Below are positions 37,131 to 49,374 of a stretch of 64,000 bases of DNA, piece after piece. This stretch comes from Myxococcales bacterium (lineage in GTDB: Bacteria; Myxococcota_A; Polyangia; Polyangiales; Polyangiaceae). Numbering within the stretch: the first letter of the stretch is position 1; each line of letters starts with the position of its first letter. The stretch is from assembly GCA_012514535.1 (NCBI GenBank), contig JAAZAA010000060.1, forward strand, positions 45,285 to 109,284. The letters run 5' to 3'. The notes under the pieces are model-generated. The model was given only the letters and a program-made list of their open reading frames with translations. It did not search any database and was not told the DNA's origin. Both the position numbers and the translations under genes were made by a program.

Positions 37131-37850
37131 TCAGGGCTGTAAAGTCCGGCCGCTCAGCGGGTCTTCGCAGGTGACGCACGCCGAGGGGACGTGATCCTTG
37201 TGGTAGACCTGCCCGCACCGGGGACAGAGACGGGCGTCGCTCTCGAAGGCGATGACCTTGCGGCTGGAGGCGCAGCGACGACCCGCCACCTGAGCGTCTT
37301 CGATCTCTCGCTCGGTGCTCGGGCTGGAGTCGGGAGCGGGGAGCCCCCCGAGGACTTCCTTCTGCACGTCGAGCGCGTCCGGCATCCGTTCGGCGGCCTC
37401 CTTGAGCACCCAGGCAGCTGCCGCGGGGTGGGCCTTGAGGGGGAAGGAGAGGGTCGGCGGTCCGCCCAGGCCGGGGATGGCCCGAATGATCAGGCGTCCG
37501 CTGACCACGCGGATCGACTCGATGTCGCACCAGGGCAAGCGCTCGATCTCCGTGCCGATCTCCAGGGCCACGCCTCCATCTCCCACGTAGATGGCGGCCA
37601 AGGACGACTGAGCGAACCACAGGGCGATGCCGAGCCCCAGCCCGCCGAGGGCCACCAGATAGGACGCGTACTCGATCGGAGGATCCTTGATCCAGAGGCC
37701 GAACACGCCTCCGCCCAAGAGCAACGCACCCAGGAGGCCGATGGCAGCGACCCAGGGGGCCATGTAGTTGCCGTGAGTGGCGAACCGGCGCTCCTTGCGC
37801 TTGCGGACGGTCCGCTTCTTCGACGCGCGCGCTTTGGTCTTCTGCGACAT
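37131..37850 (-). CDS. Membrane protein with PH-like segment and C-terminal zinc-finger (RING/treble-clef-like) motif
   Basis: Two TM helices; LEIGTEIERLPWCDIESIRVVSGRLIIRA; C-terminus LCPRCGQVYHKDHVPSACVTCEDP. Confidence 0.65.
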   Translation of the reverse strand: MSQKTKARASKKRTVRKRKERRFATHGNYMAPWVAAIGLLGALLLGGGVFGLWIKDPPIEYASYLVALGGLGLGIALWFAQSSLAAIYVGDGGVALEIGTEIERLPWCDIESIRVVSGRLIIRAIPGLGGPPTLSFPLKAHPAAAAWVLKEAAERMPDALDVQKEVLGGLPAPDSSPSTEREIEDAQVAGRRCASSRKVIAFESDARLCPRCGQVYHKDHVPSACVTCEDPLSGRTLQP

Positions 37851-37937
37851 GGGTCGCGGGAGACTACTGTCGGTGTCCGGGTCTCACAAGCGCGGGGCCC
37901 TGGGCGGTGGGGCGCGGTGGGGCGCTACACTGGCCCC

Positions 37938-39329
37938 GTGCCACACACTGGCCCCGTGCCATCCCCAGCGCAGCCCCGAGGCACGACGCGCCGACCGCTG
38001 GGCGGCAGGCTCGCCTGGCTCACGTTGCTCGTCCTGCCCGCCGCGACGGTGCTGCTCGTCGGCTTCGCGTGGCTCGTGGCCGCCGCTCCGAGCTCCTTCG
38101 TGTACGCGCGCCTGATCGGCGGTCCCACGGACGCGGAGGGCCCCTGGACGGGCCGGGTGCAGGTGGTCGAGCGCGACGGTGGCGTGGAGCGGCCTGCGGC
38201 CCGGACTCCGGTGCGGGTCGCCTGGTTGGGGGGGCCCTTCGAGTGGCGGGGCTCGACGGACGACGAGGGGTGGGCCGACGTGGAGCTCGATCGACCGTCG
38301 GGCGCGCGAGAGCTCGCCGTCGACGTGTTCGCGGGGGAAGGGCCCGAGGCGATCGCGCGCGGTCGGGTGCAGCTCTCGGCGGAGGAGTGGCTCGCCTCTG
38401 CGCGGCGTCGCTCGGGACGCCTCGCAGGACGGACCGAGGGGGCGCTCCGGGTGGGCGTCACCGTGTCGGGAGGGGGCCTGGCGGTGCCCTTCGCCGGCCA
38501 GTTGGAGATCGATGTGCAGGGGGCCGAGGGCCCCGCCCGGGATGTCGAGCTGCGCTGGTCGGGGAGCCACCTGGAGGTCGCCGCGGTCGAGCCGCTCCAC
38601 ACGGACGAGGCGGGGCGCGCGCACCTCGTCGTGGTGCCTCGCGGCCACACGGCCTCCCTCGAGCTCCGCGCCGAAGGACCCTCGGGCCGCAGCGGTCGCT
38701 GGTTTTCGACCCTCCCCGTGGTGCCCGGGGCGATGCGAGCGGAGCGCGCGGGGGACCAGCTCCACATCCGCTCGCCCCTCGAGCGTGAGCGGGCGTGGTA
38801 TACTTGGGTGATCGGGGGGCGACGGCTGGGCGGGGGCAGCGTGTCCCTACGACCGGATGGTTCGGGCGGGGCGGTGGGCCAGATCGCGGTCCCCGAGGAG
38901 CTGCGACAGCGCGCCGCGGCGCAGGAGGCGTGGATCGTCCTCTCGAGTGAGCCGGACGCCCGTTCTCCGGCGGCCGTCGGGTGGCCGCTGGGCGAGCAAG
39001 CCGAGACCCTCGACGTGCCCGAGCACGTTCTGTTGGATGGGGCCGCTGACGGAGAGGCGCGGGCCGCCCGTGAGCGGGCCCGTCTCCGCTGGGTCATCGG
39101 GAGCTCCGGTGCCCTCGCGACGTTCGTCGTCCTGGTCCTGTTCGCGGGGCGAGTGCGCGCGGACCGCCTCGCGGCGGTGCATCGGCTCTCGGAGCTCTCG
39201 GAGGAGGAGCGCGTCGCGGACGCCGCGAGCGTCGGGGACACGGCGGGTTGGCGCCTCTGGGTCGCGCTGCTCTGCCTCGCCCTCGGGCTCGCCCTCGTCA
39301 CGCTCGTCGGATTGCTCGGAGAGCGCTAG
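37938..39329 (+). CDS. Hypothetical membrane protein with N- and C-terminal TM helices
   Basis: LAWLTLLVLPAATVLLVGFAWL at N-terminus, two TM helices at C-terminus; start uncertain because of duplicated GTG region. Confidence 0.65.
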   Translation: MPHTGPVPSPAQPRGTTRRPLGGRLAWLTLLVLPAATVLLVGFAWLVAAAPSSFVYARLIGGPTDAEGPWTGRVQVVERDGGVERPAARTPVRVAWLGGPFEWRGSTDDEGWADVELDRPSGARELAVDVFAGEGPEAIARGRVQLSAEEWLASARRRSGRLAGRTEGALRVGVTVSGGGLAVPFAGQLEIDVQGAEGPARDVELRWSGSHLEVAAVEPLHTDEAGRAHLVVVPRGHTASLELRAEGPSGRSGRWFSTLPVVPGAMRAERAGDQLHIRSPLERERAWYTWVIGGRRLGGGSVSLRPDGSGGAVGQIAVPEELRQRAAAQEAWIVLSSEPDARSPAAVGWPLGEQAETLDVPEHVLLDGAADGEARAARERARLRWVIGSSGALATFVVLVLFAGRVRADRLAAVHRLSELSEEERVADAASVGDTAGWRLWVALLCLALGLALVTLVGLLGER

Positions 39330-39428
39330 GGCCCGTCTTCAGCGGAGCGGGCGACGGTCGTATGCGGGGTCGTTCGATCGGAGTGACAATCGAAGGTGGG
39401 GTGCTAGAAGCCCCACCGGAGGCAACCC

Positions 39429-40445
39429 TTGCCTGACAGCGGTCGTCGTATCGAAGGGTTCGAAGAGGTTCACTGGACGCGGTGGGGCGAGGCGCTCGGG
39501 GTCGGTCCCTCCGCGCCCGGCGCGGATGGTCTCGTGTTGATCACGGACGGGGACGAGCGCCTGCTGCGGCTCCTCCACTCCCGCAAGGGCCCCCTGCCAC
39601 CGCAGGGGGTCCGCTTTCCGGGCTCCCTCGCTCAGATCGCCTCCGATCATGGCTGCTCGTGGCTGCTGCAGCTGAGCATGGAGGACGCGAAGGCGCTCGC
39701 CGCGGAGAGCTGGGCGCGGCGCTCCGATCAGGACTACCTCGCACGCTTGTTGTCGCTCTGGGGCGCATTGCAGGACCTGCAGAGTGAAGGGCGCCTCGAG
39801 AGCTTCCCGCATCGCCTCGACCGCTGGCCCGCTCTGGTCGATCTGGCGCCCCGAGGGCTCGCGTCCCTCTGCCCCGACGACCACGTGGCGGTGGCCGCCA
39901 TCTGGCGAGGGACCCGGCTGTCCACGGCCCTGGCGTTCCGACGCCGCAGGGGGCGCATCGATCGCATCGTCGGTCCCGCGGTGCTCCAGGAGGCGATGGG
40001 GCTCGTGTCGGGCGACTGGACGCGGGATTACCGTTACCTGTCTCAGGCCGTGGAGCGCCACCTGGGTCCCTTGGGTCTGGGCTTCTTCGCCCAAGAGGCG
40101 GCGGCGCGGGAGCTCAGCAGGCGCGGCGACGCGGCGGCGTGGGCGCGCGCGGTGGCGACGCGGGACGTGATCGTGTCACCCATGAGCGCTGGCATGGCGC
40201 TGTCCCTGGGGGTGGATCTCGGACGCACCGTACTCCGCCGCGCGCGCGATTTCGTCAGCGGGCGAGGGTTCGGCGGCTGGATCCCCCCGGAGCTCGGGCC
40301 CCTGTTCGAGTCGGAGGCCCACCGCCCCGATCTGCGTGACCTGCTCGGGGTGGACGCCTTTTCCCTGCTCGAGCAGGCGACCGCTGCCCAGGGGGATCCT
40401 CTGGGAGGCGACTCCTTCGCTCCTCTTGCTGGCGCTGGTGGGTAA
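39429..40445 (+). CDS. Hypothetical protein
   Basis: 338-aa ORF with no frame interruption, filling the gap between co-directional genes; no recognised domain; TTG start as listed. Confidence 0.6.
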   Translation: MPDSGRRIEGFEEVHWTRWGEALGVGPSAPGADGLVLITDGDERLLRLLHSRKGPLPPQGVRFPGSLAQIASDHGCSWLLQLSMEDAKALAAESWARRSDQDYLARLLSLWGALQDLQSEGRLESFPHRLDRWPALVDLAPRGLASLCPDDHVAVAAIWRGTRLSTALAFRRRRGRIDRIVGPAVLQEAMGLVSGDWTRDYRYLSQAVERHLGPLGLGFFAQEAAARELSRRGDAAAWARAVATRDVIVSPMSAGMALSLGVDLGRTVLRRARDFVSGRGFGGWIPPELGPLFESEAHRPDLRDLLGVDAFSLLEQATAAQGDPLGGDSFAPLAGAGG

Positions 40446-40454
40446 GATGCCCGC

Positions 40455-42407
40455 GTGAGGCCCTGGGGTCGAATCCGTCGCCGGCTCGCGCTGGCCATCG
40501 TGCTCACCGCGCTCTTGCCGATGCTCGTCGCCATCGGCCTCGTGGAGACGACGGTGCGCCAGACCTCGGCCCGCTTCTTCGTGCCCGAGGTGGGGCAGCG
40601 TCTGGATCAGTCCCTCGAGCTGTATCAGGAGCTGGCGGACGCGATCAAAGCGAGCATGCGCACGCGGGCCACGGCGATGGCCCTCGATCCTGCGCTGCGC
40701 GAGGCGGTGGAGGCAGGCGACGTCGGGGCCGCTCGGGGGCACCTGGAGCGATACCTCCAAGTGTACGACGACGCCGTCTCCCTCGTCGTCGTCGACGCCG
40801 AGGGCGAGGTCTTCGTCAGCGTGGATCGGGGCGCGCCCGTCGACGCGAACACCGAGAAACAGCTCACGGTACGCCGCACCCTCGGAGGTCACCCTGGCCC
40901 GGAGGAGGCAGAGGGCCTCGACGGTTTGGACGGTGAGGGCCCGGGTGCACAGGGCCCAGGCGCGACGGGGCCAGAGGCAACGGGCCCAGAAGCAACGGGC
41001 CCAGAAGCAGAGGGCGGCCCGGACGCGCAGACTCCGGACGCAAAGCGTTCGGACGCAGAGCGAGATCCGGTCGAAGGTGCCCTCGAGGGCAAGGAGGGGG
41101 AGCACCCCGCGGGCCTGCAGGGTGAGCCTCCTCCAGGGTTCTTCGACGACCTCACGAGCCCACCGCGACACGAGCTCCACGCGGTGTTCGCGACCGCCCG
41201 GGCTCCCTTCGACGAGCACCACGAAATGAGCGGCTTCGTGGACACCTATCGTCGCATCGAGCAGCGTCGGGAGGCGGACGAGCAGAGCTACGTCTTCGCC
41301 TTCGCGGCGCTGCTCGGCATCACGATCCTCGCCGCCATCGGCATGGGCGTCTTCCTGGCGCAGGGGGTGTCGAGGCGGATCGGCGAGCTGGCGCGGGCCA
41401 CGCGCCAGGTCGGCGCCGGCGATCTGCGCGTCCGCGTCAACGAGGGCGGGAGCGACGAGCTCGCCGATCTGGCTCGAGCATTCAACCGCATGGTCGCCGA
41501 GGTCGAGTCGAGCCGCGCGCGCATCGAGTACCTCCAGCACATCGGCGCGTGGCAAGAGATGGCGCGGCGCCTTGCCCACGAAATCAAGAACCCCCTGACG
41601 CCCATCCAGTTGGCGGTCCAGGAGGTGGAGCGGCGCTATGGCGGGGAGGACGCCGGCTTTCGGCGTCTGCTCCAGACCACGCGGGAGATCGTCGAGGACG
41701 AGGTGGGCACCCTGCGCCGGCTGGTGAGCGAGTTCTCCGGGTTCGCGCGCCTACCGCGCGCGGAGCTGGAGCCGGGGGATCTGGCGGAGCTGCTGCGACA
41801 ACAGGCCGCTCGCTTGCGTCTGGGCTCCGACGATCCGGAGGCCTCCCCCGCGGAGTCCACCGGCCGCCTGCCCGCGCACGTGCATTTGGAGCTCGACGTG
41901 CCGCAGGCAGAGGCGCCCGCGTACCTCGATCGGCAGATGCTGGGGCGTGTGCTCGCCAACCTGACCCGGAACGCCGTCGAGGTGCTCTCCGAGGGCGTCC
42001 CGCCGGGATCCGGCGGCGAGGAGGGCGCTCGACCCGGAGGCGCCGCCGGACGACGACTGGGCCTCCGCTTGAGTCGGGAGGGCGATTATTGGATGGTGGA
42101 CGTCGACGACGATGGGCCGGGCATCGAGCCCGAACGGCGCGGCGCCGTCTTCGATCCGTACGTGACCACGAAGCTCGACGGCACGGGGCTCGGCCTCGCC
42201 ATCGTCAAGAAAATCGTCGTCGAGCACGGTGGCCTCGTCTCTGCCGAGACCTCACCCTGGGGTGGGGCCCGCATCCGGGTGCGTCTTCCGGTGCTGGGCA
42301 CCCCGAGCTCGGAAGCGGCCCTCGAGGCCAGCCGCTTCGAACCCACCCCCCCTCGAGCCTCCGCGTCGCTTCGACGAGCCGCGCCCCTCACCTCCAACAT
42401 CCCATGA
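40455..42407 (+). CDS. Sensor histidine kinase (NtrY-like: TM, extracytoplasmic region, HAMP, HisKA, HATPase)
   Basis: HAMP segment, H-box ARRLAHEIKNPLTPIQLA, N-box LTRNAVEVL, GTGLGLAIVKKIVVEHGG. Confidence 0.92.
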   Translation: MRPWGRIRRRLALAIVLTALLPMLVAIGLVETTVRQTSARFFVPEVGQRLDQSLELYQELADAIKASMRTRATAMALDPALREAVEAGDVGAARGHLERYLQVYDDAVSLVVVDAEGEVFVSVDRGAPVDANTEKQLTVRRTLGGHPGPEEAEGLDGLDGEGPGAQGPGATGPEATGPEATGPEAEGGPDAQTPDAKRSDAERDPVEGALEGKEGEHPAGLQGEPPPGFFDDLTSPPRHELHAVFATARAPFDEHHEMSGFVDTYRRIEQRREADEQSYVFAFAALLGITILAAIGMGVFLAQGVSRRIGELARATRQVGAGDLRVRVNEGGSDELADLARAFNRMVAEVESSRARIEYLQHIGAWQEMARRLAHEIKNPLTPIQLAVQEVERRYGGEDAGFRRLLQTTREIVEDEVGTLRRLVSEFSGFARLPRAELEPGDLAELLRQQAARLRLGSDDPEASPAESTGRLPAHVHLELDVPQAEAPAYLDRQMLGRVLANLTRNAVEVLSEGVPPGSGGEEGARPGGAAGRRLGLRLSREGDYWMVDVDDDGPGIEPERRGAVFDPYVTTKLDGTGLGLAIVKKIVVEHGGLVSAETSPWGGARIRVRLPVLGTPSSEAALEASRFEPTPPRASASLRRAAPLTSNIP

Positions 42408-42979
42408 GCCAACGACCCGCCCCCATGAGCCAGAGCAAGACCCTCCACCCCAAGCAAGCGTGGTTCCTCGGCGTGGTCGCGGCCGCCGTGACGCTCATGT
42501 TCGCCTTCGTGATCCTCCCCCAGCTCGATCCCAAGAAGCCCTCCCTCGTTGGTCGACCCGCGCCAGAGTTCGGGCTGGAGCTGCTCACCGGCGGAGAGCC
42601 GGGGGATCGGGTGCGCCTCTCGGATCTGAGCGGCCGCGTGGTCGTGCTCGATTTCTGGGCGAGCTGGTGCAAGCCCTGTGAGGAGCAGGCGGCCATCATG
42701 GAGCAGGTCGCGAAGGAGTTCGCGGGGCAAGACGTGTACGTCCTGGGGGTGGCGACGAGTGACTCCCGCGACGACGCGCGCGGTTTCCTCGCCGCTCACG
42801 ACGTGAGCTATCCCTCGGGGTTCGACGACAGGAACGCCGTGGCCAACGCGTACGGCGTGACGGCCCTACCGACCGTCGTGGTCGTCGATCGAGCGGGGCG
42901 CGTGGTCGAGGCGGAGGCGCGCGTGGTGAGCCAGCGAGAGCTGGCGGAGCTGATCCGAGCCACCCTCGCGGGCTCCTGA
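42404..42979 (+). CDS. TlpA-like membrane-anchored thioredoxin
   Basis: VVLDFWASWCKPCEEQAAIM, YGVTALPTVVVVDRAG; N-terminal TM; ATGA overlap with preceding histidine kinase. Confidence 0.9.
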   Translation: MSQRPAPMSQSKTLHPKQAWFLGVVAAAVTLMFAFVILPQLDPKKPSLVGRPAPEFGLELLTGGEPGDRVRLSDLSGRVVVLDFWASWCKPCEEQAAIMEQVAKEFAGQDVYVLGVATSDSRDDARGFLAAHDVSYPSGFDDRNAVANAYGVTALPTVVVVDRAGRVVEAEARVVSQRELAELIRATLAGS

Positions 42980-43043
42980 GACCGCCGAGCGCTCACGGTC
43001 GGGCCCTGGGCTTGCTCCGGCATCCTTTGTAGAAGGAGCGAGC

Positions 43044-43859
43044 ATGTCGGGATCGATCGGAGACGCCCTCGTGCTCGGTTTGCTGCAGGGAGTCACCTGG
43101 ATCCTCCCGGTGTCCGCGTCGGCCCACTCCGCTCTGGCCCGGCTCTTGTTCGGTGTCGGCCCGGCGCCGGCCACCCTCGTCTTCACGGTGCAGGTCGGCA
43201 TCCTGGCCGCCACGGCGCTCGCGCTGCGAGGCCGCCTCCGGGAAATGGGCGCTGAGTGTCTACGAGCCCTCGAGACTCCCCGTCGCCTCGTGTCCAGCCC
43301 GGGGGGAAGGGACGTGCTCGCGGTGGTGCTCGCGACCTTCCCCACGGCGCTGTTCGCCGTGGCCCTCTCGGAGGTGGTCGCTCCCTGGCGATCGTCTCCG
43401 CTTGCGCTGGGCATCGGTCTCGCCCTCACCGTCTTGGTGTTGCTGTCGACCCAGTGGGTAGGGCGCGGTCAGATCGAGCTCCCTGGGTGGAGCACGGTGC
43501 TGCTGATCGGAATGGGGCAAGGCTTGGCCTTTTCGCCGGGGGTCTCGCGGAGCGCGGTCACGATCGCCATCGCCCTCTGGCTCGGGCTGCGGCGCGATCG
43601 CGCCTTCGAGCTCAGCATGCTGCTGAGTCTGCCCCTGCTGGCGGGCGTCGCCCTGCTCCATCTGCGTGAGGTGCTCGGGAGCTCCCCGGGGTGGTCTGCC
43701 GCCCTCCTCGGGGGAACTGCGGCGTTCCTTGGGACGTCCCTCTCGCTGGGGCTGCTGCGCCGCGCCGTCATGAGCCCCTGGTTTCCGTGGTTCGCCCTCT
43801 GGGTGGGACCTCTGGCCATCGCGACCCTCGCCATGGCCCGGGTCTGGCCCGGACGCTGA
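43044..43859 (+). CDS. Undecaprenyl-diphosphatase (UppP/BacA)-like membrane protein, divergent motif 1
   Basis: LGLLQGVTWILPVSASAHSALA and AFSPGVSRSAVTIAIALWLGLRR with multiple TM helices. Confidence 0.8.
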   Translation: MSGSIGDALVLGLLQGVTWILPVSASAHSALARLLFGVGPAPATLVFTVQVGILAATALALRGRLREMGAECLRALETPRRLVSSPGGRDVLAVVLATFPTALFAVALSEVVAPWRSSPLALGIGLALTVLVLLSTQWVGRGQIELPGWSTVLLIGMGQGLAFSPGVSRSAVTIAIALWLGLRRDRAFELSMLLSLPLLAGVALLHLREVLGSSPGWSAALLGGTAAFLGTSLSLGLLRRAVMSPWFPWFALWVGPLAIATLAMARVWPGR

Positions 43860-43961
43860 GCGGCGCCGACGCCGCCTCGCGACGCTGCCCCGCACTGCGC
43901 CCTCGCGCAGGCCGCATTGCTTTACCCTTGCATCGCTCGGGTGGCTTGCTTGACTCGCGCC

Positions 43962-45065
43962 ATGTCGGTCAACGGTTCGCCCAACCTCTACGCGGTGGTC
44001 CTCGCGGGAGGCAGCGGGACGCGATTCTGGCCCGCCTCACGCCGGCTCCGGCCGAAGCAGCTGCTCGCCCTCGGCAAGAGCCCCTCGAGCCTCATCGCGG
44101 CCACGGTGCGACGCATCGAATCCCTCGTCGCGCCCGAGCGGACCCTGATCGCCACGGGGGCTCACCTGGTCGAGGCGACGCGCGCGGAGCTGTCGTGGCT
44201 CCCCGAAACCTCGTTCCTCGCCGAGCCCCGCCCCCGGAACACGGCGCCGTGCATCGCCTGGGCGAGCGCGCTGATCGCCCGCCGCGATCCCGACGCGCTC
44301 GTGATGGTGCTCCCCAGCGATCAGTACGCCGCCGACGAGGCGCAGTTCCGCGCCGTGATCGAGCGAGCCGTCGCCGCCGCGGCGGAGGGCCCGATCACCA
44401 CCGTGGGCATCGTGCCCACGCGCCCCGAGACGGGCTACGGCTACATCGAGGTCGGCGAAGCGCGCGCCAATGGGGCGCACCGCGTGGCCCGCTTCGTGGA
44501 GAAGCCCGACGCCGCCACCGCGCTGAGCTACCTCGAGAGCGGGCGCTACCTCTGGAACAGCGGGATGTTCTTCTTCCAGGCGCGACGCATGGTCGACGCC
44601 GTCCGCCGGCATCTGCCGGAGCTGGCGGCGGGCGTGGACCGCGTCGTGGAGGCGCCCACCGGGCAAGAGTCCGCCGCCGTCGCGGCCCTCTTCGAGTCGG
44701 CCGCCGCGGTGAGCATCGACTACGGCGTGATGGAGCGGGAGGAGGACCTGAGCGTGGTGCCCGGGGCCTTCGGGTGGAACGATCTCGGCAGCTGGGAGAG
44801 CGCCTGGGAGGTCGCCGACAAGGATCCTGCGGGCAACGTGGGCTCGGCGGAGACCGTCTTCGTCGACTCGAGCGGCAACCTCGTCGCCGATCTGGGAACG
44901 GCAAGCGCGCAGGAACGCCGGAAGGTCATCGCCCTGGTGGGCGTGCACGATCTGTGCGTCGTCGACACGGGCGACGCGCTCCTCGTGATGAAACGCGAGC
45001 GCTCGCAGGACGTGCGCGAGGTGGTGGCCGAGCTCCAGCGTCGCGACCTGCAGGATCGGACCTGA
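43962..45065 (+). CDS. manC: Mannose-1-phosphate guanylyltransferase
   Basis: VVLAGGSGTRFWPASRRLRPKQLL, AEPRPRNTAPCIAWA, VLPSDQYAAD, FVEKP, LWNSGMFFF, GWNDLGSW. Confidence 0.92.
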   Translation: MSVNGSPNLYAVVLAGGSGTRFWPASRRLRPKQLLALGKSPSSLIAATVRRIESLVAPERTLIATGAHLVEATRAELSWLPETSFLAEPRPRNTAPCIAWASALIARRDPDALVMVLPSDQYAADEAQFRAVIERAVAAAAEGPITTVGIVPTRPETGYGYIEVGEARANGAHRVARFVEKPDAATALSYLESGRYLWNSGMFFFQARRMVDAVRRHLPELAAGVDRVVEAPTGQESAAVAALFESAAAVSIDYGVMEREEDLSVVPGAFGWNDLGSWESAWEVADKDPAGNVGSAETVFVDSSGNLVADLGTASAQERRKVIALVGVHDLCVVDTGDALLVMKRERSQDVREVVAELQRRDLQDRT

Positions 45066-45169
45066 GCCGCACCGGGACGTCTCCCTCGGGGGCGACGAGC
45101 GCGTCGACTCGGCCCATCGAGCGGCTCATCGAGGGGCGGCGATCGGCGAACCAGCAGGCGAACCGCAGC

Positions 45170-47266
<2,097 letters not shown>

Positions 47267-47315
47267 GGGTGGTGTCGGTGGCGGGCGCCACGAGCCGCGA
47301 TGAGCAGTGGGACGT

Positions 47316-48380
47316 TCAGGGGAACTGCGCGATGCGGGGGAGGCCGGTGTCCTCAGGCCACCCCCGCGCCACGTTGAGGGCTTGGATCGCTTGGGCAGAG
47401 GCGCCCCGCGCGAGGTTGTCGATCGCCCCCATCGCCACGACGAATCCCGTCCGCTCGTCCACCGCGTAGCCCACGTGCGCCCGAGCGGAGCCTCTCACCC
47501 ACAGGGTGTCCGGGAGGCGCCCTTCGGGCAAGACGCTCACCAGCCCGGCTCCGTACATCTCCTGGGCCGCCTCGCGGCACTGCTGGGCAGAGACGCCCCG
47601 CGCCGCGCGCGCGTAGCAGGTGGTCAGGATGCCGCGGATGATGGGGACCAACTGCGGCGTGAACGTGACCTTCACGTCGCCACCAGCGACCCGCGAGAGC
47701 TCCTGCTCCATCTCGGGCGTGTGTCGGTGCGTGCCCGCGATCTTGTAGGGGCGGACCCCTTCGGCCGCCTCGGGCAGGTGCGTCGTGGCGCTCGCCTTGC
47801 GACCTGCGCCGCTGACGCCGCTCTTGCCGTCGACGATGATGGGCTGGCTCGAGTCGATCAGCCCGGCGCGCAGCAGCGGGGCGAGGGGGAGCACGGCGCT
47901 CGTCGGGTAGCACCCCGGACCAGCGATGAGCCGCGCGCCAGGCAACTCCTCCCGATGGAGCTCGGGGCAGCCGTACACGGCCTGCTCCAGGCAATCAGGG
48001 CGCGGGTGCTCGCCGTACCAGGCTTCGTAGGTGCTCACGTCGCGCAGCCTGAAGTCCGCGGACAGGTCCACGACCTGAGCGCCCGCGTCGAGCAGCGCGC
48101 CGCCGATGCGGGCGCTGGCGGCGTGGGGGAGGGCCGTGAAGACGATGTCCAGGCGCTTGGCGACCTCTGGCGCGTCGGAGACCTCGAGGGCCTCGAGCTG
48201 CATGTCCGCCAGCCCGCTGACGCCCTCCGTGGAGGGGATGACCTCCCGCAGGGGCTTCCCGGCGTTTTCGCGAGCGGCGACATAGACCAGCTCGAGGTGC
48301 GGGTGTGCGTCGATCAACCGGATCAGCTCGGCACCGGTGTAGCCACCAGCGCCAACGATGCCTGCGCGAAGTCGGGTCAT
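47316..48380 (-). CDS. argC: N-acetyl-gamma-glutamyl-phosphate reductase
   Basis: [56 protein letters not shown]. Confidence 0.96.
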   Translation of the reverse strand: MTRLRAGIVGAGGYTGAELIRLIDAHPHLELVYVAARENAGKPLREVIPSTEGVSGLADMQLEALEVSDAPEVAKRLDIVFTALPHAASARIGGALLDAGAQVVDLSADFRLRDVSTYEAWYGEHPRPDCLEQAVYGCPELHREELPGARLIAGPGCYPTSAVLPLAPLLRAGLIDSSQPIIVDGKSGVSGAGRKASATTHLPEAAEGVRPYKIAGTHRHTPEMEQELSRVAGGDVKVTFTPQLVPIIRGILTTCYARAARGVSAQQCREAAQEMYGAGLVSVLPEGRLPDTLWVRGSARAHVGYAVDERTGFVVAMGAIDNLARGASAQAIQALNVARGWPEDTGLPRIAQFP

Positions 48381-48531
48381 GACTGTGAGTGGGGCAGCTG
48401 CCGGACGGTCGCTCGGACGATGCCCAGCGGTGGAGAGTGACAGGAAGCGGGGAGCGGTGGAAGGGGGCGAAATGAGCGACGCGGCCCGCCTGGTGGGGGC
48501 CGCGTCGTGAGAAGCTCGGGTAACCGTGCGA

Positions 48532-48924
48532 TCAACGCTTGGAGAACTGGAACTTCTTGCGGGCCCCGGGCTGGCCAGGCTTCTTTCGTTCCTTCTCGCG
48601 GGAGTCCCGCGTCAGGTAGCCGGCTCGCTTCAGGGTACGACGTCGCTCGGCGTCCTCGCGCACCAGCGCGCGGGCCACACCGTGGCGCACCGCCTCGGCC
48701 TGAGCGCCGTGGCCGCCACCAGCGACGGTGGCCTTCACGTCGTACTTGTCCGAGAGCTCGAGGAGCTCCAGTGACTGCCGCGCGATCATGCGCGAGGTCT
48801 CGCGCTCGAAGTACTCGTCCGCGCTGCGGGAGTTCACGGTCATCACGCCCGAACCCGGGGTGATCCAAACGCGCGCGACCGCGGTCTTGCGCTTGCCAGT
48901 GGCGTAAACTGCGTTTTCACTCAT
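48532..48924 (-). CDS. rpsI: 30S ribosomal protein S9
   Basis: [19 protein letters not shown]...[21 protein letters not shown]...[27 protein letters not shown]. Confidence 0.98.
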   Translation of the reverse strand: MSENAVYATGKRKTAVARVWITPGSGVMTVNSRSADEYFERETSRMIARQSLELLELSDKYDVKATVAGGGHGAQAEAVRHGVARALVREDAERRRTLKRAGYLTRDSREKERKKPGQPGARKKFQFSKR

Positions 48925-48939
48925 GGTGGCTCACCAAGA

Positions 48940-49374
48940 TCACAGGGTCAAAGACTGGGGCTGTTGCGCAGCGTGAGGATGATCGGTGCCAGCGTACACC
49001 TTGAGCTTCTTGAGCAGCTGACGTCCGAGCACGCTCTTGGGGAGCATGCCCTTCACGGCGTGACGAATGGGCAGCTCGGGCTTGCGCGCGATGGCGTCGT
49101 CGAAGGTCTGGGCCTTCAGGTGCCCGGGCGCGCCGCTGTGCGAGTAGTACTTCTTCTGGGCACCCTTGTTGCCCGTGACCTTCACCTTGTCGGCGTTGAT
49201 CACGATGACGAAGTCACCGGTGTCCACGTGCGGCGTGAAGGTCGGCTTGTGTTTGCCGCGCAGCACGGTGGCGACACGGGAAGCGACGCGCCCGAGGGGC
49301 TGGCCGGCGGCATCCACGATCCACCACTTGCGTGCGGGCAAGGCTTCGGCAGGCTTGGCCTGGTAGGTTCGCAT
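48940..49374 (-). CDS. rplM: 50S ribosomal protein L13
   Basis: [54 protein letters not shown]...[24 protein letters not shown]. Confidence 0.98.
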   Translation of the reverse strand: MRTYQAKPAEALPARKWWIVDAAGQPLGRVASRVATVLRGKHKPTFTPHVDTGDFVIVINADKVKVTGNKGAQKKYYSHSGAPGHLKAQTFDDAIARKPELPIRHAVKGMLPKSVLGRQLLKKLKVYAGTDHPHAAQQPQSLTL

